43,102 bases of DNA from Actinacidiphila paucisporea (lineage in GTDB: Bacteria; Actinomycetota; Actinomycetes; Streptomycetales; Streptomycetaceae), in assembly GCF_900142575.1 (NCBI RefSeq), contig NZ_FRBI01000011.1, positions 196,912-240,013 of the forward strand, read 5' to 3'. Shown piece by piece: positions 32,629-43,102 of this stretch (position 1 is the stretch's first letter; each line of letters begins with the position of its first letter). Below the pieces are notes generated by a model. The model ran no database searches, was not told the origin of the DNA, and worked only from the letters and a program-made list of their open reading frames with translations. The position numbers were made by a program, and so were the translations under genes.

Positions 32629-33812
32629 TGTCCAAGCTCGGCACTCTCGGTCACCGGCTGCACCGGGGCGAGGTCAGTTACGACTTCGTGGGCAAGCGCA
32701 AGCTCTGGTACGGGGTCTCGATCCTGATCACGGTCGTCGCGGTCGTCGGCCTGCTGGTGAACGGCCTCAAGCTCGGCATCGAGTTCTCGGGCGGCGCGGT
32801 CTTCACCACGCCCAAGACCTCGATCTCGGTCAGCGACGCGCAGAACAAGATCAGCGGTGACACCGCGGGCCACCACGCCACCATCCAGAAGCTGGGCAAC
32901 GGCGGCCTGCGCATCCAGGTCAGCGACATCACCACCGAGACCTCGAAGAACGTCCAGCAGAAGATCGCCGACGATCTCAAGATGCCGTCGTCGAAGATCG
33001 ACGCGGAGATCGTCGGCCCCAGCTGGGGCAAGGAGATCTCGCAGAAGGCCCTGCAGGGCCTGATCATCTTCCTGGTGCTGGTGGTCATCTACCTGGCGAT
33101 CGCCTTCGAGTGGCGGATGGCCGTGGCCGCGCTGGTCGCGCTGCTGCACGACATCACCATCACCACCGGCGTCTACGCGATCGTCGGCTTCGAGGTCAGC
33201 CCCGGTACGGTGATCGGCCTGCTCACCATCCTCGGTTACTCCCTCTACGACACCGTCGTCGTCTTCGACGGTCTCAAGGAAGCCACCAGGGGGATCACCA
33301 AGCAGAACCAGCGGACGTACAGCGAGCTCGCCAACCGCAGCCTCAACGGCACCCTGGTGCGGTCGATCAACACCACCGTGGTGGCGCTGCTGCCGGTCGC
33401 CGCGCTGCTGTTCATCGGCGGCGGCCTGCTCGGCGCCGGCGTGCTCAACGACATCGCGCTCGCGCTGTTCGTCGGCCTCACCGCCGGCGCCTACTCCTCG
33501 ATCTTCATCGCGACCCCGATCGTGGCGGACCTCAAGGAGCGCGAGCCGCAGTTGCGCGCCCTGCACAAGCGGGTGCTGGCCAAGCGGGCGTCGGACGCGC
33601 AGAAGGCCAAGGAGGCCGAGGCGCGCGGCGAGGACCCGCGGGACGCGGTCGACGACGAAGCCGACGGCCCGCAGGACGGCGACGAGGCCACCGCGTCAGC
33701 GGCGGCCGGCGTGGTCGCCCCCCGCGGCCAGGGCTCCACGCGCAGCCCGCGCACCCAGCCGTCAGGCCGCGGCACCCGCGGCCGGAACCGCCCCTCGGGC
33801 AAGCGGCGCTGA
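32628..33812 (+). CDS. secF: Protein translocase subunit SecF
   Basis: 394 aa. The ATG at 32628 shares one base with the secD stop. TM1 (LWYGVSILITVVAVVGLLVNGL), then GIEFSGGAVF (the conserved periplasmic D/E-FxGG motif), then five TMs with ITITTGVYAIVGFEVSPGTVIGLLTILGYSLYDTVVVFDGLKE and the NTT/LLP motif. The C-terminal 75 residues are a charged Ala/Glu/Arg/Gly tail ending in basic residues. It is the partner of SecD. Confidence 0.96.
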   Translation: MSKLGTLGHRLHRGEVSYDFVGKRKLWYGVSILITVVAVVGLLVNGLKLGIEFSGGAVFTTPKTSISVSDAQNKISGDTAGHHATIQKLGNGGLRIQVSDITTETSKNVQQKIADDLKMPSSKIDAEIVGPSWGKEISQKALQGLIIFLVLVVIYLAIAFEWRMAVAALVALLHDITITTGVYAIVGFEVSPGTVIGLLTILGYSLYDTVVVFDGLKEATRGITKQNQRTYSELANRSLNGTLVRSINTTVVALLPVAALLFIGGGLLGAGVLNDIALALFVGLTAGAYSSIFIATPIVADLKEREPQLRALHKRVLAKRASDAQKAKEAEARGEDPRDAVDDEADGPQDGDEATASAAAGVVAPRGQGSTRSPRTQPSGRGTRGRNRPSGKRR

Positions 33813-33841
33813 GCACGGGCTGAGCACCACGGGCACGCACC

Positions 33842-33874
33842 CGAGCCGCCCGGCCGTCACGGCCGGGCGGCTCG
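33842..33874 (+). terminator. Perfect hairpin after secF
   Basis: A 15-bp perfect stem (33842-33856 with 33860-33874) with a TCA loop, 30 nt after the secF stop and before apt. Confidence 0.85.
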
Positions 33875-33937
33875 TGCGTTCCGTACGGGGGACAATGCGG
33901 GGGAGACGTCCATCAGGAAGCCGAGGGAAAGACCGCG

Positions 33938-34498
33938 ATGACCACCACGCAGACCGCGTCCGCCGAACTGCGCGAGCTGCTGCTCGCCCACATCAGGGAC
34001 GTACCGGACTACCCGGAGCCCGGGGTGGTGTTCAAGGACATCACCCCGCTGCTGGCCGACGCGAAGGCCTTCGGCGCCCTGGTGGACGCGCTCGCCGCGC
34101 TGTGCGTCGAGCGCGGCGCCACCAAGGTCGTCGGCCTCGAAGCGCGCGGCTTCATCCTGGCCGCGCCGGCCGCCGCCCGCGCCGGCCTGGGCTTCGTCCC
34201 GGTCCGCAAGGCCGGCAAGCTGCCAGGCGACACCCACGGGCAGGCCTACCAGCTGGAGTACGGCACCGCGGAGATCGAGGTGCACGCCGACGCCTTCGAC
34301 CCCGACGACCGGGTGCTGGTGATCGACGACGTGCTGGCCACCGGCGGCACCGCGGAGGCCAGCCTGGAACTGGTGCGCCGCACCGGCGCCGCCCTCGCCG
34401 GAGTGGCGGTGCTGATGGAGCTGACTTTCCTCGGCGGCCGCGAGCGGCTGGTGCCGGCCCTGGGCAACGCCCCGCTGGACGCGCTCGTCACGATCTGA
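33938..34498 (+). CDS. apt: Adenine phosphoribosyltransferase
   Basis: 186 aa, ATG start. Type I PRTase: DVPDYPEPGVVFKDITPLL at the N-terminus, GLEARGFILAAPAA, the flexible loop region KAGKLPG, and the PRPP-binding motif VLVIDDVLATGGTAEA (near residues 127-142). It salvages adenine to AMP. Location just before relA is conserved in actinobacteria. Confidence 0.97.
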   Translation: MTTTQTASAELRELLLAHIRDVPDYPEPGVVFKDITPLLADAKAFGALVDALAALCVERGATKVVGLEARGFILAAPAAARAGLGFVPVRKAGKLPGDTHGQAYQLEYGTAEIEVHADAFDPDDRVLVIDDVLATGGTAEASLELVRRTGAALAGVAVLMELTFLGGRERLVPALGNAPLDALVTI

Positions 34499-34710
34499 CC
34501 GGGTCCACCGCGGCGCCGTAGGGGCGTGTGGGCCACTGTGGCGGCGCTCGGGCGTCCCTGGGCGGCCGGCCTGCCTCCGCGGCCGCTGCGGGCGGCGCAG
34601 GCGTCCCAGCGGCCCCGCCGGACTCGCTCCGGGGGCGCCCGGGGGCTCCGCGCGCCCCGGTGTCGCCGCAGGTCGATACCATGGGGGTTCTACCCGCGTG
34701 AGGAGCGCTC

Positions 34711-37170
<2,460 letters not shown>

Positions 37171-37201
37171 GGCGGCGGCAGCCCGGCGCGGTCGGGCCGC
37201 G

Positions 37202-37251
37202 CGTAAGGCGAGCGGCCCCGGCACGTGAGTGCCGGGGCCGCTCGCCTTACG
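37202..37251. terminator. 23-bp perfect hairpin between relA and the DUF349 gene
   Basis: Bases 37202-37224 pair without mismatch with 37229-37251 around a GTGA tetraloop (GNRA class). It lies 31 nt after relA and 14 nt after the convergent DUF349 gene, so it can end both transcripts. Confidence 0.92.
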
Positions 37252-37265
37252 GGGGTGCGAGGGGT

Positions 37266-38495
37266 CTAGCCGCCGAACTCCTGCAAGCCCTTGAGCGCCT
37301 GGTCCAGCAGCGCCTGGCGTCCTTCGAGTTCGGCCGCCAGCTTGTCGGCCTTCGCGGTGTTGCCCGCGGAGCGCGCCGCGTCGACCTGGTCGCGCAGCTT
37401 GTCCACGGCGGCCTGGAGCTGACCGGTCAGGCCCGCCGCCCTGGCCCGCACCTCTGGGTTGGTGCGCCGCCACTCGGCCGCCTCGGAGTCCGCCAGCGCC
37501 CGCTCCACGGTGTGCATCCGGCCCTCGATACGCGGCCGGGCGTCCCGCGGCACGTGGCCGATGGCCTCCCAGCGCTCGTTGATGGTCCGGAAGGCGGCAC
37601 GCGCCGCCTTGAGGTCCGTCACCGGCAGCAACTTCTCAGCCTCGACGACCAGTTGCTCCTTGGCCGCGAGGTTGTCGCGCTGCTCACCGTCGCGCTCGGC
37701 GAAGGCCTCGGAGCGGGCGGCGAAGAAGACGTCCTGCGCGCCGCGGAAACGATTCCACAGATCGTCCTCGGCCTCGCGCTGCGCGCGCCCGGCCGCCTTC
37801 CACTCCGTCATCAACTCCCGGTAGCGGGCCGCGGTCGGCCCCCAGTCCGTCGAGTCCGACAGCGCCTGCGCCTCGGTGACCAGCTTCTCCTTGGCCCGCC
37901 GCGCCTCCTCGCGCTGCGCGTCGAGCGACGCGAAGTGCGCCTTGCGGCGCTTGGAGAAGACCGAACGGGCGTGGCTGAAGCGGTGCCACAACTCGTCGTC
38001 GGCCTTGCGGTCCAGACGCGGCAGGCCCTTCCAGGTGTCCACCAGCGCCCGCAGCCGCTCGCCGGCGGTCCGCCACTGCTCGCTCTCAGCCAACTGCTCA
38101 GCCTCAGCGACCAGTTGCTCCTTGGCCGCCTTGGCCTCCTCGCTCTGCTTGGCCTTGGCGACCCGGCGCTCCTCGCGCCGGGAGTCCACCAGCGCCACCA
38201 GCGCGTCGAGCCGGACGCCCAGCGCCGCGAGATCGCCCACCGCGTGGGCCTCGGTCACCGAGGTCCGCAGGTGCTCGATGGCCGCCAGCGCCTCCTTGGG
38301 GGCGAGGTCGGTGGTCTGCACCCGCCGTTCCAGGAGGCCGATCTCCACGACGAGCCCCTCGTACTTGCGCTCGAAGTAGGCCAACGCCTCCGCGGGGGAG
38401 CCCGCCTGCCACGAACCGACCTCCTTCTCCCCGTCGGCCGTACGCACGTACACGGTCCCCGTCTCATCGACGCGGCCCCACGGGTCGCTGCTCAC
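37266..38495 (-). CDS. DUF349-family coiled-coil protein
   Basis: 409 aa from GTG 38495, with GGAGGAG upstream. After a short N-terminal region (DPWGRVDETGTVYVRTADGEKEVGSW), the rest is long alpha-helix/coiled coil with repeated DUF349 units: 'W....RLRALVDTWKGLPRLDRKADDELWHRFSHARSVFSKRR', 'RYRELMTEWKAAGRAQREAEDDLWNRFRGAQDVFFAAR' and 'AFRTINERWEAIGHVPRDARPRIEGRMHTVERAL'. The repeats are about 75 residues each. Function is unknown. No membrane segment. Confidence 0.9.
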   Translation of the reverse strand: MSSDPWGRVDETGTVYVRTADGEKEVGSWQAGSPAEALAYFERKYEGLVVEIGLLERRVQTTDLAPKEALAAIEHLRTSVTEAHAVGDLAALGVRLDALVALVDSRREERRVAKAKQSEEAKAAKEQLVAEAEQLAESEQWRTAGERLRALVDTWKGLPRLDRKADDELWHRFSHARSVFSKRRKAHFASLDAQREEARRAKEKLVTEAQALSDSTDWGPTAARYRELMTEWKAAGRAQREAEDDLWNRFRGAQDVFFAARSEAFAERDGEQRDNLAAKEQLVVEAEKLLPVTDLKAARAAFRTINERWEAIGHVPRDARPRIEGRMHTVERALADSEAAEWRRTNPEVRARAAGLTGQLQAAVDKLRDQVDAARSAGNTAKADKLAAELEGRQALLDQALKGLQEFGG

Positions 38496-38558
38496 AGCGC
38501 CTCCTCCACGTGATGCCCTCCCGGCCGGTGGCTGACGGGCATCGTCCACAGTGTCTCT

Positions 38559-38585
38559 CCGGCCCGGGCTGTACGCCCTGGCCGG
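38559..38585 (-). terminator. Hairpin after the cyclophilin gene
   Basis: CCGGCC, one mismatch and GGGC pair with GCCC and GGCCGG around TGTAC, 58 nt past the minus-strand stop at 38643. Confidence 0.5.
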
Positions 38586-38642
38586 TCCAACGCCAACATA
38601 GGCGACCATCGCCCCGGCTGTCCGCATCCGATGCGGGGGCAA

Positions 38643-39488
38643 TCAGGATTTGGTGACGGTCGCCTTGTTGATCACGGCGGTGGCGTTCGGGGCACCGTCG
38701 CCCTGCCCGCCGCTGTTCTCACCCGCGGCGGCGATCTTGTCCAGCACCTTCAGGCCGTCGGCGCTCATCGTGCCGAACGGAGTGTAGTTGGGCTGCAGCG
38801 GGCTGTCCTTGTAGACCAGGAAGAACTGGCTTCCGCCGGTCTTCGGGCCGCTGTTGGCCATCGCGACGGTGCCGGCCGGGTAGGTCACCGAGCCCTGCGC
38901 GTCGGCCTTGCCGAAGGCCGTCAGGTTCTCGTCCGGCAGGGTGTAGCCGGGGCCGCCGCTGCCCGACGCGGTCGGGTCGCCGCACTGCAGCACGTAAATG
39001 CCCTTGCTGGTCAGCCGGTGGCACCGCGTGTGGTCGAAGAAGCCCTTGTCGGCGAGGAACTTGAACGAGTTCACCGTCGCCGGCGCCTTCGCCGCGTCCA
39101 GCGCGATCGGGATGTCGCCGCACGTCGTCTTGAGCGTGAAGGTGTACTTCGCGCTCTGGTCGATCGCCATCGCCGGCGCTTTCTTCCACGTCGCCGTACC
39201 CGGGCTGCCCGGGGCGGCCTTCTCGCACGGGTCGGCCACGTGCGTCGCCGCGGGCGTCGTGGGAGCGGACGCGCTGGGGGTGGCGCCGGCGGCGTCGTCC
39301 TTCTTCTTGCTGCTGTCGAAGGCGCCGGCCGCCCACGCGGTGCCGACCGCGGCGACCACCACCGCGACGACCGCGGCGACCACCGCGTTGCGCCGCCGCG
39401 ACCTTCGGGTGTGATCCACCCTGCGCGCCTGCTGCCGCTCGAACTTCTCCCGGGCGAGCTGCCGCCGCCGCTGATCCTTGGTGACCAC
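38643..39488 (-). CDS. Membrane-anchored cyclophilin-type peptidyl-prolyl isomerase
   Basis: 281 aa from GTG 39488 (GGGAGA 7 nt upstream). A highly basic cytoplasmic tail (about 34 aa) precedes one TM (NAVVAAVVAVVVAAVGTAWAAG), then a Ser/Thr/Pro/Ala linker and an extracytoplasmic cyclophilin domain. Domain features: TCGDIPIALDAAKAPATVNSFKFLADKGFFDHTRCHRL, then GPGYTLPDE and VAMANSGPKTGGSQFFLVYKDSP (the active-site QFF region), then FGTMSADGLKVLDKI. It probably assists folding of secreted proteins at the membrane outer face. It fits with secDF nearby. Confidence 0.93.
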   Translation of the reverse strand: MVTKDQRRRQLAREKFERQQARRVDHTRRSRRRNAVVAAVVAVVVAAVGTAWAAGAFDSSKKKDDAAGATPSASAPTTPAATHVADPCEKAAPGSPGTATWKKAPAMAIDQSAKYTFTLKTTCGDIPIALDAAKAPATVNSFKFLADKGFFDHTRCHRLTSKGIYVLQCGDPTASGSGGPGYTLPDENLTAFGKADAQGSVTYPAGTVAMANSGPKTGGSQFFLVYKDSPLQPNYTPFGTMSADGLKVLDKIAAAGENSGGQGDGAPNATAVINKATVTKS

Positions 39489-39783
39489 TTCGCCGTCTCC
39501 CGGTCGCTCGTGTCGTCTGCCGTGTAGATGCGTGGTGCGGTGTCTCCATCGCCCCGTGGCGTATTGTGCCGCAGGCCGTGTGAGCTGTGCGTTTGCTGTG
39601 CGCACACGATGTGGTCGCGAGTCGCGGCACGGTGTGTGCGCAAATCTTGGCGTCCTGCGGCCGGTCCAGTCCAGTCCGCCAACGCGCCGATACCCGCCCG
39701 ATACGTGTTCGCGACCGCGATGTGCTCGCCGGTAGGCTCGGAAACCGCCACACCGACCGCTCGCGGACGACAGAAGGACGAAC
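39489..39783. other. 295-bp divergent intergenic region, TGTGCG-rich
   Basis: No convincing gene. TGTGCG occurs at 39586, 39597 and 39635. The second is the perfect palindrome TGTGCGCACA (39597-39606), and TGTGTGCGCAAA spans 39633-39644. TAGGCT at 39733-39738 may be a -10 for the downstream hydrolase. The region is locally richer in T than its surroundings. Confidence 0.5.
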
Positions 39784-40497
39784 GTGCTCATTGCCGGGTT
39801 CCCCGCCGGGGCCTGGGGGACCAATTGCTACCTGGTCGCCCCCGCCGCCGGTGAGGAGTGCGTGATCATCGACCCGGGCCACCTCGCGACCCAGGGCGTC
39901 GAGGACATCATCGCCAAGCACCGCCTCAAGCCCGTCGCGGTCGTGCTCAGTCACGGCCACATCGACCATGTCGCCTCGGTGATCCCGGTGTGCGGCGCGC
40001 GGAACGTGCCCGCCTGGATCCACCCCGAGGACCGCTACATGCTCAGCGACCCCGACAGGGCGCTCGGCGGGACCATCGGTCAGCAGCTGCTCGGCGAGCT
40101 GACCGTCGGCGAGCCCGACGACCTGCGGGAGCTGACCGACGGCGGCGTCCTGCCGCTGGCCGGCCTGGAATTCGCCGTCGCGCACGCGCCCGGCCATACC
40201 AGGGGGTCGGTGACCTTCCGGCTGCCGGAGGCCGCGGACATCCCGTCCGTGATGTTCTCCGGCGACCTGCTGTTCGCCGGCTCCGTCGGACGCACCGACC
40301 TGCCCGGCGGCTCCACGGCCGAGCTGTACGAGTCGCTGGCCCGCGTGTGCCTGCCGCTCGACGACTCCACCGTGGTGCTGCCGGGACACGGCCCCCAGAC
40401 GACCATCGGCCGCGAGCGCGCCGCCAACCCCTACCTGGGCGAGGCGGCCCGCGGCTCAGGAGCCCCGCACCCGGCGGCTCCGCGACGAGGATTGTGA
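39784..40497 (+). CDS. Metallo-beta-lactamase fold hydrolase (glyoxalase II-like)
   Basis: 237 aa, GTG start. Metal motif H-x-H-x-D-H in [11 protein letters not shown] (near residues 57-62), then H in [13 protein letters not shown] in [20 protein letters not shown], and the final H in [13 protein letters not shown], the full binuclear set. The arrangement is closest to glyoxalase II-like (GloB/YcbL) thioester hydrolases. Exact substrate unknown. The last 20 residues are low-complexity. hisS starts within its stop codon (GTGA). Confidence 0.92.
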   Translation: MLIAGFPAGAWGTNCYLVAPAAGEECVIIDPGHLATQGVEDIIAKHRLKPVAVVLSHGHIDHVASVIPVCGARNVPAWIHPEDRYMLSDPDRALGGTIGQQLLGELTVGEPDDLRELTDGGVLPLAGLEFAVAHAPGHTRGSVTFRLPEAADIPSVMFSGDLLFAGSVGRTDLPGGSTAELYESLARVCLPLDDSTVVLPGHGPQTTIGRERAANPYLGEAARGSGAPHPAAPRRGL

Positions 40498-41771
40498 CGA
40501 CTGCTGACGTGAGCACGTTCCAGGCCCCCAAGGGCACCTACGACCTGCTGCCGCCCGACTCCGCGACCTATCTCGCGGTGCGCGAGGCGATCGCCGCACC
40601 CGCCCGCCGCGCGGGCTACGGCTATGTCGAGACCCCCGGTTTCGAGACCGTCGAGCTGTTCTCCCGCGGGGTCGGTGAGTCGACCGACATCGTGACCAAG
40701 GAGATGTACACCCTCACCACCAAGGGCGGCACGCAGCTCGCGCTGCGCCCCGAGGGCACCGCCTCGGTGCTGCGCGCGGCCCTTGAGGCCAACCTGCACA
40801 AGGCCGGCAACCTGCCGGTCAAGCTCTGGTACTCGGGCTCCTACTACCGCTACGAGCGCCCGCAGGCCGGCCGCTACCGGCACTTCTCGCAGGTCGGCGC
40901 CGAGGCGATCGGCGCCGAGGACCCGCTGCTGGACGCCGAGCTGATCATCCTGGCCGACGAGGCGTACCGCTCGCTGGGCCTGAGCGGCTACCGGCTGCTG
41001 CTGAACTCGCTGGGCGACCGGGAGTGCCGCCCCGCCTACCGGACCGCGCTGCAGGACTTCCTGCGCGGCCTGGACCTGGACGAGGACACCCGCCGCCGGA
41101 TCGACATCAACCCGCTGCGGGTGCTCGACGACAAGCGCGAGTCCGTCCAGCGCCAGCTCGCCGGGGCGCCGCTGATCGCGGACCACCTGTGCGAGGCCTG
41201 CAAGGCCTACCACGAGCAGGTGCGCGAGCTGCTGGCCGCGGCAGGGGTGGCGTACGAGGACGACCCGCGGCTGGTGCGCGGCCTGGACTACTACACCCGC
41301 ACCACCTTCGAGTTCGTCCACGGCGGGCTCGGCTCGCAGTCCGCGATCGGCGGCGGCGGGCGCTACGACGGCCTGTCGGAGATGATCGGCGGCCCGTCGC
41401 TGCCGTCGGTCGGCTGGGCGCTCGGCGTGGACCGCACCGTGCTGGCGCTCAAGGCCGAGGGCGTGGACCTGGCACTGCCGCCGGTCACCGACGTCTACGC
41501 GGTGCCGCTCGGCGAGGAGGCGCGGCGGGCGCTGTTCACCGCCGTGACCGGGCTGCGCAGGGCCGGCGTCGCGGCGGACTTCGCCTACGGCGGCAAGGGC
41601 ATGAAGAACGCGATGAAGTCGGCCAACCGCTCCGGAGCCCGCCTCGCGCTGGTCGCCGGCGAGCGGGACCTGGCCGAGGGCGTCGTGCAGCTCAAGGACC
41701 TGGAAAGCGGCGACCAGTCACCGGTGCCGCTCGACGGGATCGTGGCGGCCGTCAAGGAGCGGCTCGGGTAA
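40494..41771 (+). CDS. hisS: Histidyl-tRNA synthetase
   Basis: 425 aa from GTG 40494 (overlaps the upstream stop by 4 nt; GAGG upstream). A GTG at 40509 gives the common family start [15 protein letters not shown], but it lacks a ribosome site. Class II core: motif 1 near [14 protein letters not shown], motif 2 [22 protein letters not shown], the histidine motifs [15 protein letters not shown] and [15 protein letters not shown], motif 3 [13 protein letters not shown], then the anticodon-binding domain. Full length. Confidence 0.97.
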   Translation: MTTADVSTFQAPKGTYDLLPPDSATYLAVREAIAAPARRAGYGYVETPGFETVELFSRGVGESTDIVTKEMYTLTTKGGTQLALRPEGTASVLRAALEANLHKAGNLPVKLWYSGSYYRYERPQAGRYRHFSQVGAEAIGAEDPLLDAELIILADEAYRSLGLSGYRLLLNSLGDRECRPAYRTALQDFLRGLDLDEDTRRRIDINPLRVLDDKRESVQRQLAGAPLIADHLCEACKAYHEQVRELLAAAGVAYEDDPRLVRGLDYYTRTTFEFVHGGLGSQSAIGGGGRYDGLSEMIGGPSLPSVGWALGVDRTVLALKAEGVDLALPPVTDVYAVPLGEEARRALFTAVTGLRRAGVAADFAYGGKGMKNAMKSANRSGARLALVAGERDLAEGVVQLKDLESGDQSPVPLDGIVAAVKERLG

Positions 41772-41782
41772 ACCCCTCATCC

Positions 41783-41831
41783 GTGTACGAGGGCGCTGCA
41801 GGCTTATTCCAACCTGACCGCCCTCGTGCAC
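41783..41831 (+). terminator. Long hairpin after hisS
   Basis: A 13-bp stem (41783-41795 with 41819-41831, one U-G pair) encloses a 23-nt loop that itself contains CAGG/CCTG. It lies 11 nt after the hisS stop. No U-run follows. Confidence 0.65.
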
Positions 41832-41875
41832 AATGAATGGGTGCCCGCCCACCACGGACCTAGAGATCGGCCATC

Positions 41876-42535
41876 ATGACGACTTCCGCCCTGGACGAGA
41901 CGCGAGCGGACGGCGAGAGCGAGCAGCGGCGCCCGGCCGACGGCATCGCGGCGGGCAAGCCCTTCAGCTGGCTGCTGCTGATCTGCGGTGCGCTGGGCCT
42001 GCTCGCCTCGTTCATCATCACGGATGACAAATTCCGGCTGCTCCAGGCGAAGGTCGAGGGCAAGACGCTGCACCTGTCGTGCAGCCTCAACCCGGTCATC
42101 TCCTGCGGCGACGTCATGCAGAGCCACCAGGCACACGTCTTCGGCTTCCAGAACCCGATCATCGGCCTGGTCGCCTTCCCGGTGGTGATGACCCTGGCCA
42201 TGGGCATGTTCGCGGGCGCCCGCTACAAAGCCTGGTTCTGGTACGGCCTGCAGGCCGGCGGCCTGTTCGGCGTGTGCTTCATCTCCTGGCTCCAGTACCA
42301 GACGATCTACAACATCAACGCGGTCTGCCTGTGGTGCTGCCTGGCCTGGGTCGTCACCATCGCCACGTTCTGGTACACGGCGGTGCACAACATCAAGCAC
42401 GGCCTGATCAAGGTCCCCGCCAAGGCCCGCGCCCTGGTGCTGGAATTCCACTGGGTCGTCCCGGTGCTGTGGTACGGCGTGATCGCCATGCTGATCCTGG
42501 TGCACTTCTGGTACTACTGGAAGACGGTCATCTGA
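41876..42535 (+). CDS. Vitamin K epoxide reductase family protein
   Basis: 219 aa, ATG start. Five TMs are predicted (near 31-48, 93-113, 121-140, 149-170 and 195-215). A loop Cys pair C69/C77 (CSLNPVISC) and the redox-active C151-x-x-C154 (CLWC) in TM4 match bacterial VKOR. Ser/Asn residues of the quinone pocket appear in NPVI and NPIIG. It would reoxidise periplasmic-side thiol oxidases using quinone. The soluble partner is not fused. The DsbA-like protein at 3621 is cytoplasmic and unlikely to be it. Confidence 0.93.
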   Translation: MTTSALDETRADGESEQRRPADGIAAGKPFSWLLLICGALGLLASFIITDDKFRLLQAKVEGKTLHLSCSLNPVISCGDVMQSHQAHVFGFQNPIIGLVAFPVVMTLAMGMFAGARYKAWFWYGLQAGGLFGVCFISWLQYQTIYNINAVCLWCCLAWVVTIATFWYTAVHNIKHGLIKVPAKARALVLEFHWVVPVLWYGVIAMLILVHFWYYWKTVI

Positions 42536-42559
42536 CCGTCACCCGATCGTCCGGCCACC

Positions 42560-42593
42560 CGCGCCGGCCGCCCACAGGTGGGCGGCCGGCGCG
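42560..42593 (+). terminator. Perfect hairpin after the VKOR gene
   Basis: Bases 42560-42575 are the exact reverse complement of 42578-42593. The usable stem is about 15 bp with a small loop. It starts 25 nt after the VKOR stop. Confidence 0.82.
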
Positions 42594-42624
42594 ACTGTCG
42601 TAGCGGTGACCTACGCTGCAAGAC

Positions 42625-43102
42625 GTGGAACCAGACCTCTTCACCGCCGCCGCCGAGGAGCGCAGGGAGCGCGACCCCGGGGCCAGCCCGCTCGCCGTAC
42701 GGATGCGCCCGCGCGTCCTGGAGGAGGTCGTCGGGCAGCAGCACCTGCTGCGGCCCGGATCGCCGCTGCGGCGGCTGGTGGGGGAGAGCGGCGGCGGTCC
42801 CGCCGGGCCCTCGTCGGTGATCCTGTGGGGCCCGCCCGGCACCGGCAAGACCACCCTGGCCTACGTGGTCAGCAAGGCCACCAACAAGCGCTTCGTGGAG
42901 CTGTCCGCGATCACCGCGGGCGTCAAGGAGGTCCGCACGGTCATCGAGAGCGCCAAGCGCCAGTCCGGCGGCTTCCAGCGCGAGACCGTGCTCTTCCTGG
43001 ACGAGATCCACCGCTTCAGCAAGGCCCAGCAGGACTCGCTGCTGCCCGCGGTGGAGAACCGCTGGGTCACCCTGATCGCGGCCACCACCGAGAACCCGTA
43101 CT
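42625..43102 (+). CDS. rarA: RarA/MgsA-type AAA+ ATPase, 5' part (cut by window end)
   Basis: From GTG 42625 the frame reads [38 protein letters not shown], then Walker [12 protein letters not shown] (near residue 72) and Walker [20 protein letters not shown]. It stays open to the last base (159 codons). [15 protein letters not shown] and 'GVKEVR.VI..A' are typical of replication-associated recombination protein A, a clamp-loader-like ATPase acting at stalled forks. No ribosome site is present. TACGCT (42612-42617) ends 7 nt before the GTG, suggesting a leaderless mRNA. Confidence 0.9.
   Translation, partial: MEPDLFTAAAEERRERDPGASPLAVRMRPRVLEEVVGQQHLLRPGSPLRRLVGESGGGPAGPSSVILWGPPGTGKTTLAYVVSKATNKRFVELSAITAGVKEVRTVIESAKRQSGGFQRETVLFLDEIHRFSKAQQDSLLPAVENRWVTLIAATTENPY

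Overview
The window is very GC-rich, with strong third-position GC bias, frequent GTG starts, 4-base GTGA stop/start overlaps and long perfect GC hairpins as terminators. It also carries ssgB, a gene confined to morphologically complex actinomycetes. I read it as a chromosomal core segment of a Streptomyces-like actinomycete (Streptomyces, Kitasatospora, Streptacidiphilus or a close relative). From memory, not from a search, the gene order matches the S. coelicolor region from around hisS/relA/secDF/ruvCAB/pdxST to thrS and ssgB. I see no prophage, CRISPR array, intact insertion sequence or biosynthetic cluster.

Layout. 1-253: minus-strand tRNA operon Gly-Cys-Val (Val cut by the window edge). 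442-3337: pabB-pabC (4-aminobenzoate for folate) and a tandem GNAT protein. 3334-3529: a MITE-like inverted-repeat element exactly at the GNAT stop codon. 3621-6423: cytoplasmic DsbA-like protein, two small membrane proteins, a CGNR zinc-finger regulator and ssgB. 6615-7836: a TIGR02611-type membrane protein and an SRPBCC gene sandwiched between two identical tRNA-Val(CAC) genes. 7965-9990: a small protein resembling translational-GTPase domain II, convergent with an amino-acid permease.

10154-13958: a divergent phospho-signalling module. An ORF joins an HTH-like domain in frame to a receiver on one strand. On the other are a CHASE3-HAMP histidine kinase and a receiver-PP2C phosphatase, translationally coupled. 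14078-21462: thrS, a K+ channel, a HIT protein, a large uncharacterised membrane protein and an EF-G-like GTPase (EF-G2). 21774-25124: a phosphatidylinositol mannoside module (PIP synthase, PatA-like acyltransferase, PimA-like mannosyltransferase) plus a LemA-like protein.

25330-30777: pdxS-pdxT (vitamin B6), yebC, ruvC-ruvA-ruvB (Holliday-junction processing) and yajC. 30856-37170: secD-secF, apt and relA. 37266-39488: minus-strand DUF349 coiled-coil protein and a membrane-anchored cyclophilin. 39784-43102: metallo-beta-lactamase fold hydrolase, hisS, VKOR and the 5' part of a RarA-type AAA+ ATPase cut by the window end.

Most genes are conserved housekeeping genes. The parts most worth a second look are the MITE at a stop codon, the HTH-receiver ORF with a nested start and a hairpin over its start codon, the stand-alone domain-II-like protein, repeat clusters upstream of the permease, pdxS and ssgB, a 55-bp tandem duplication over a stop codon, and several genes whose putative -10 boxes lie only 6-8 nt from the start codon (likely leaderless mRNAs). 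No clearly new multi-gene system is evident.
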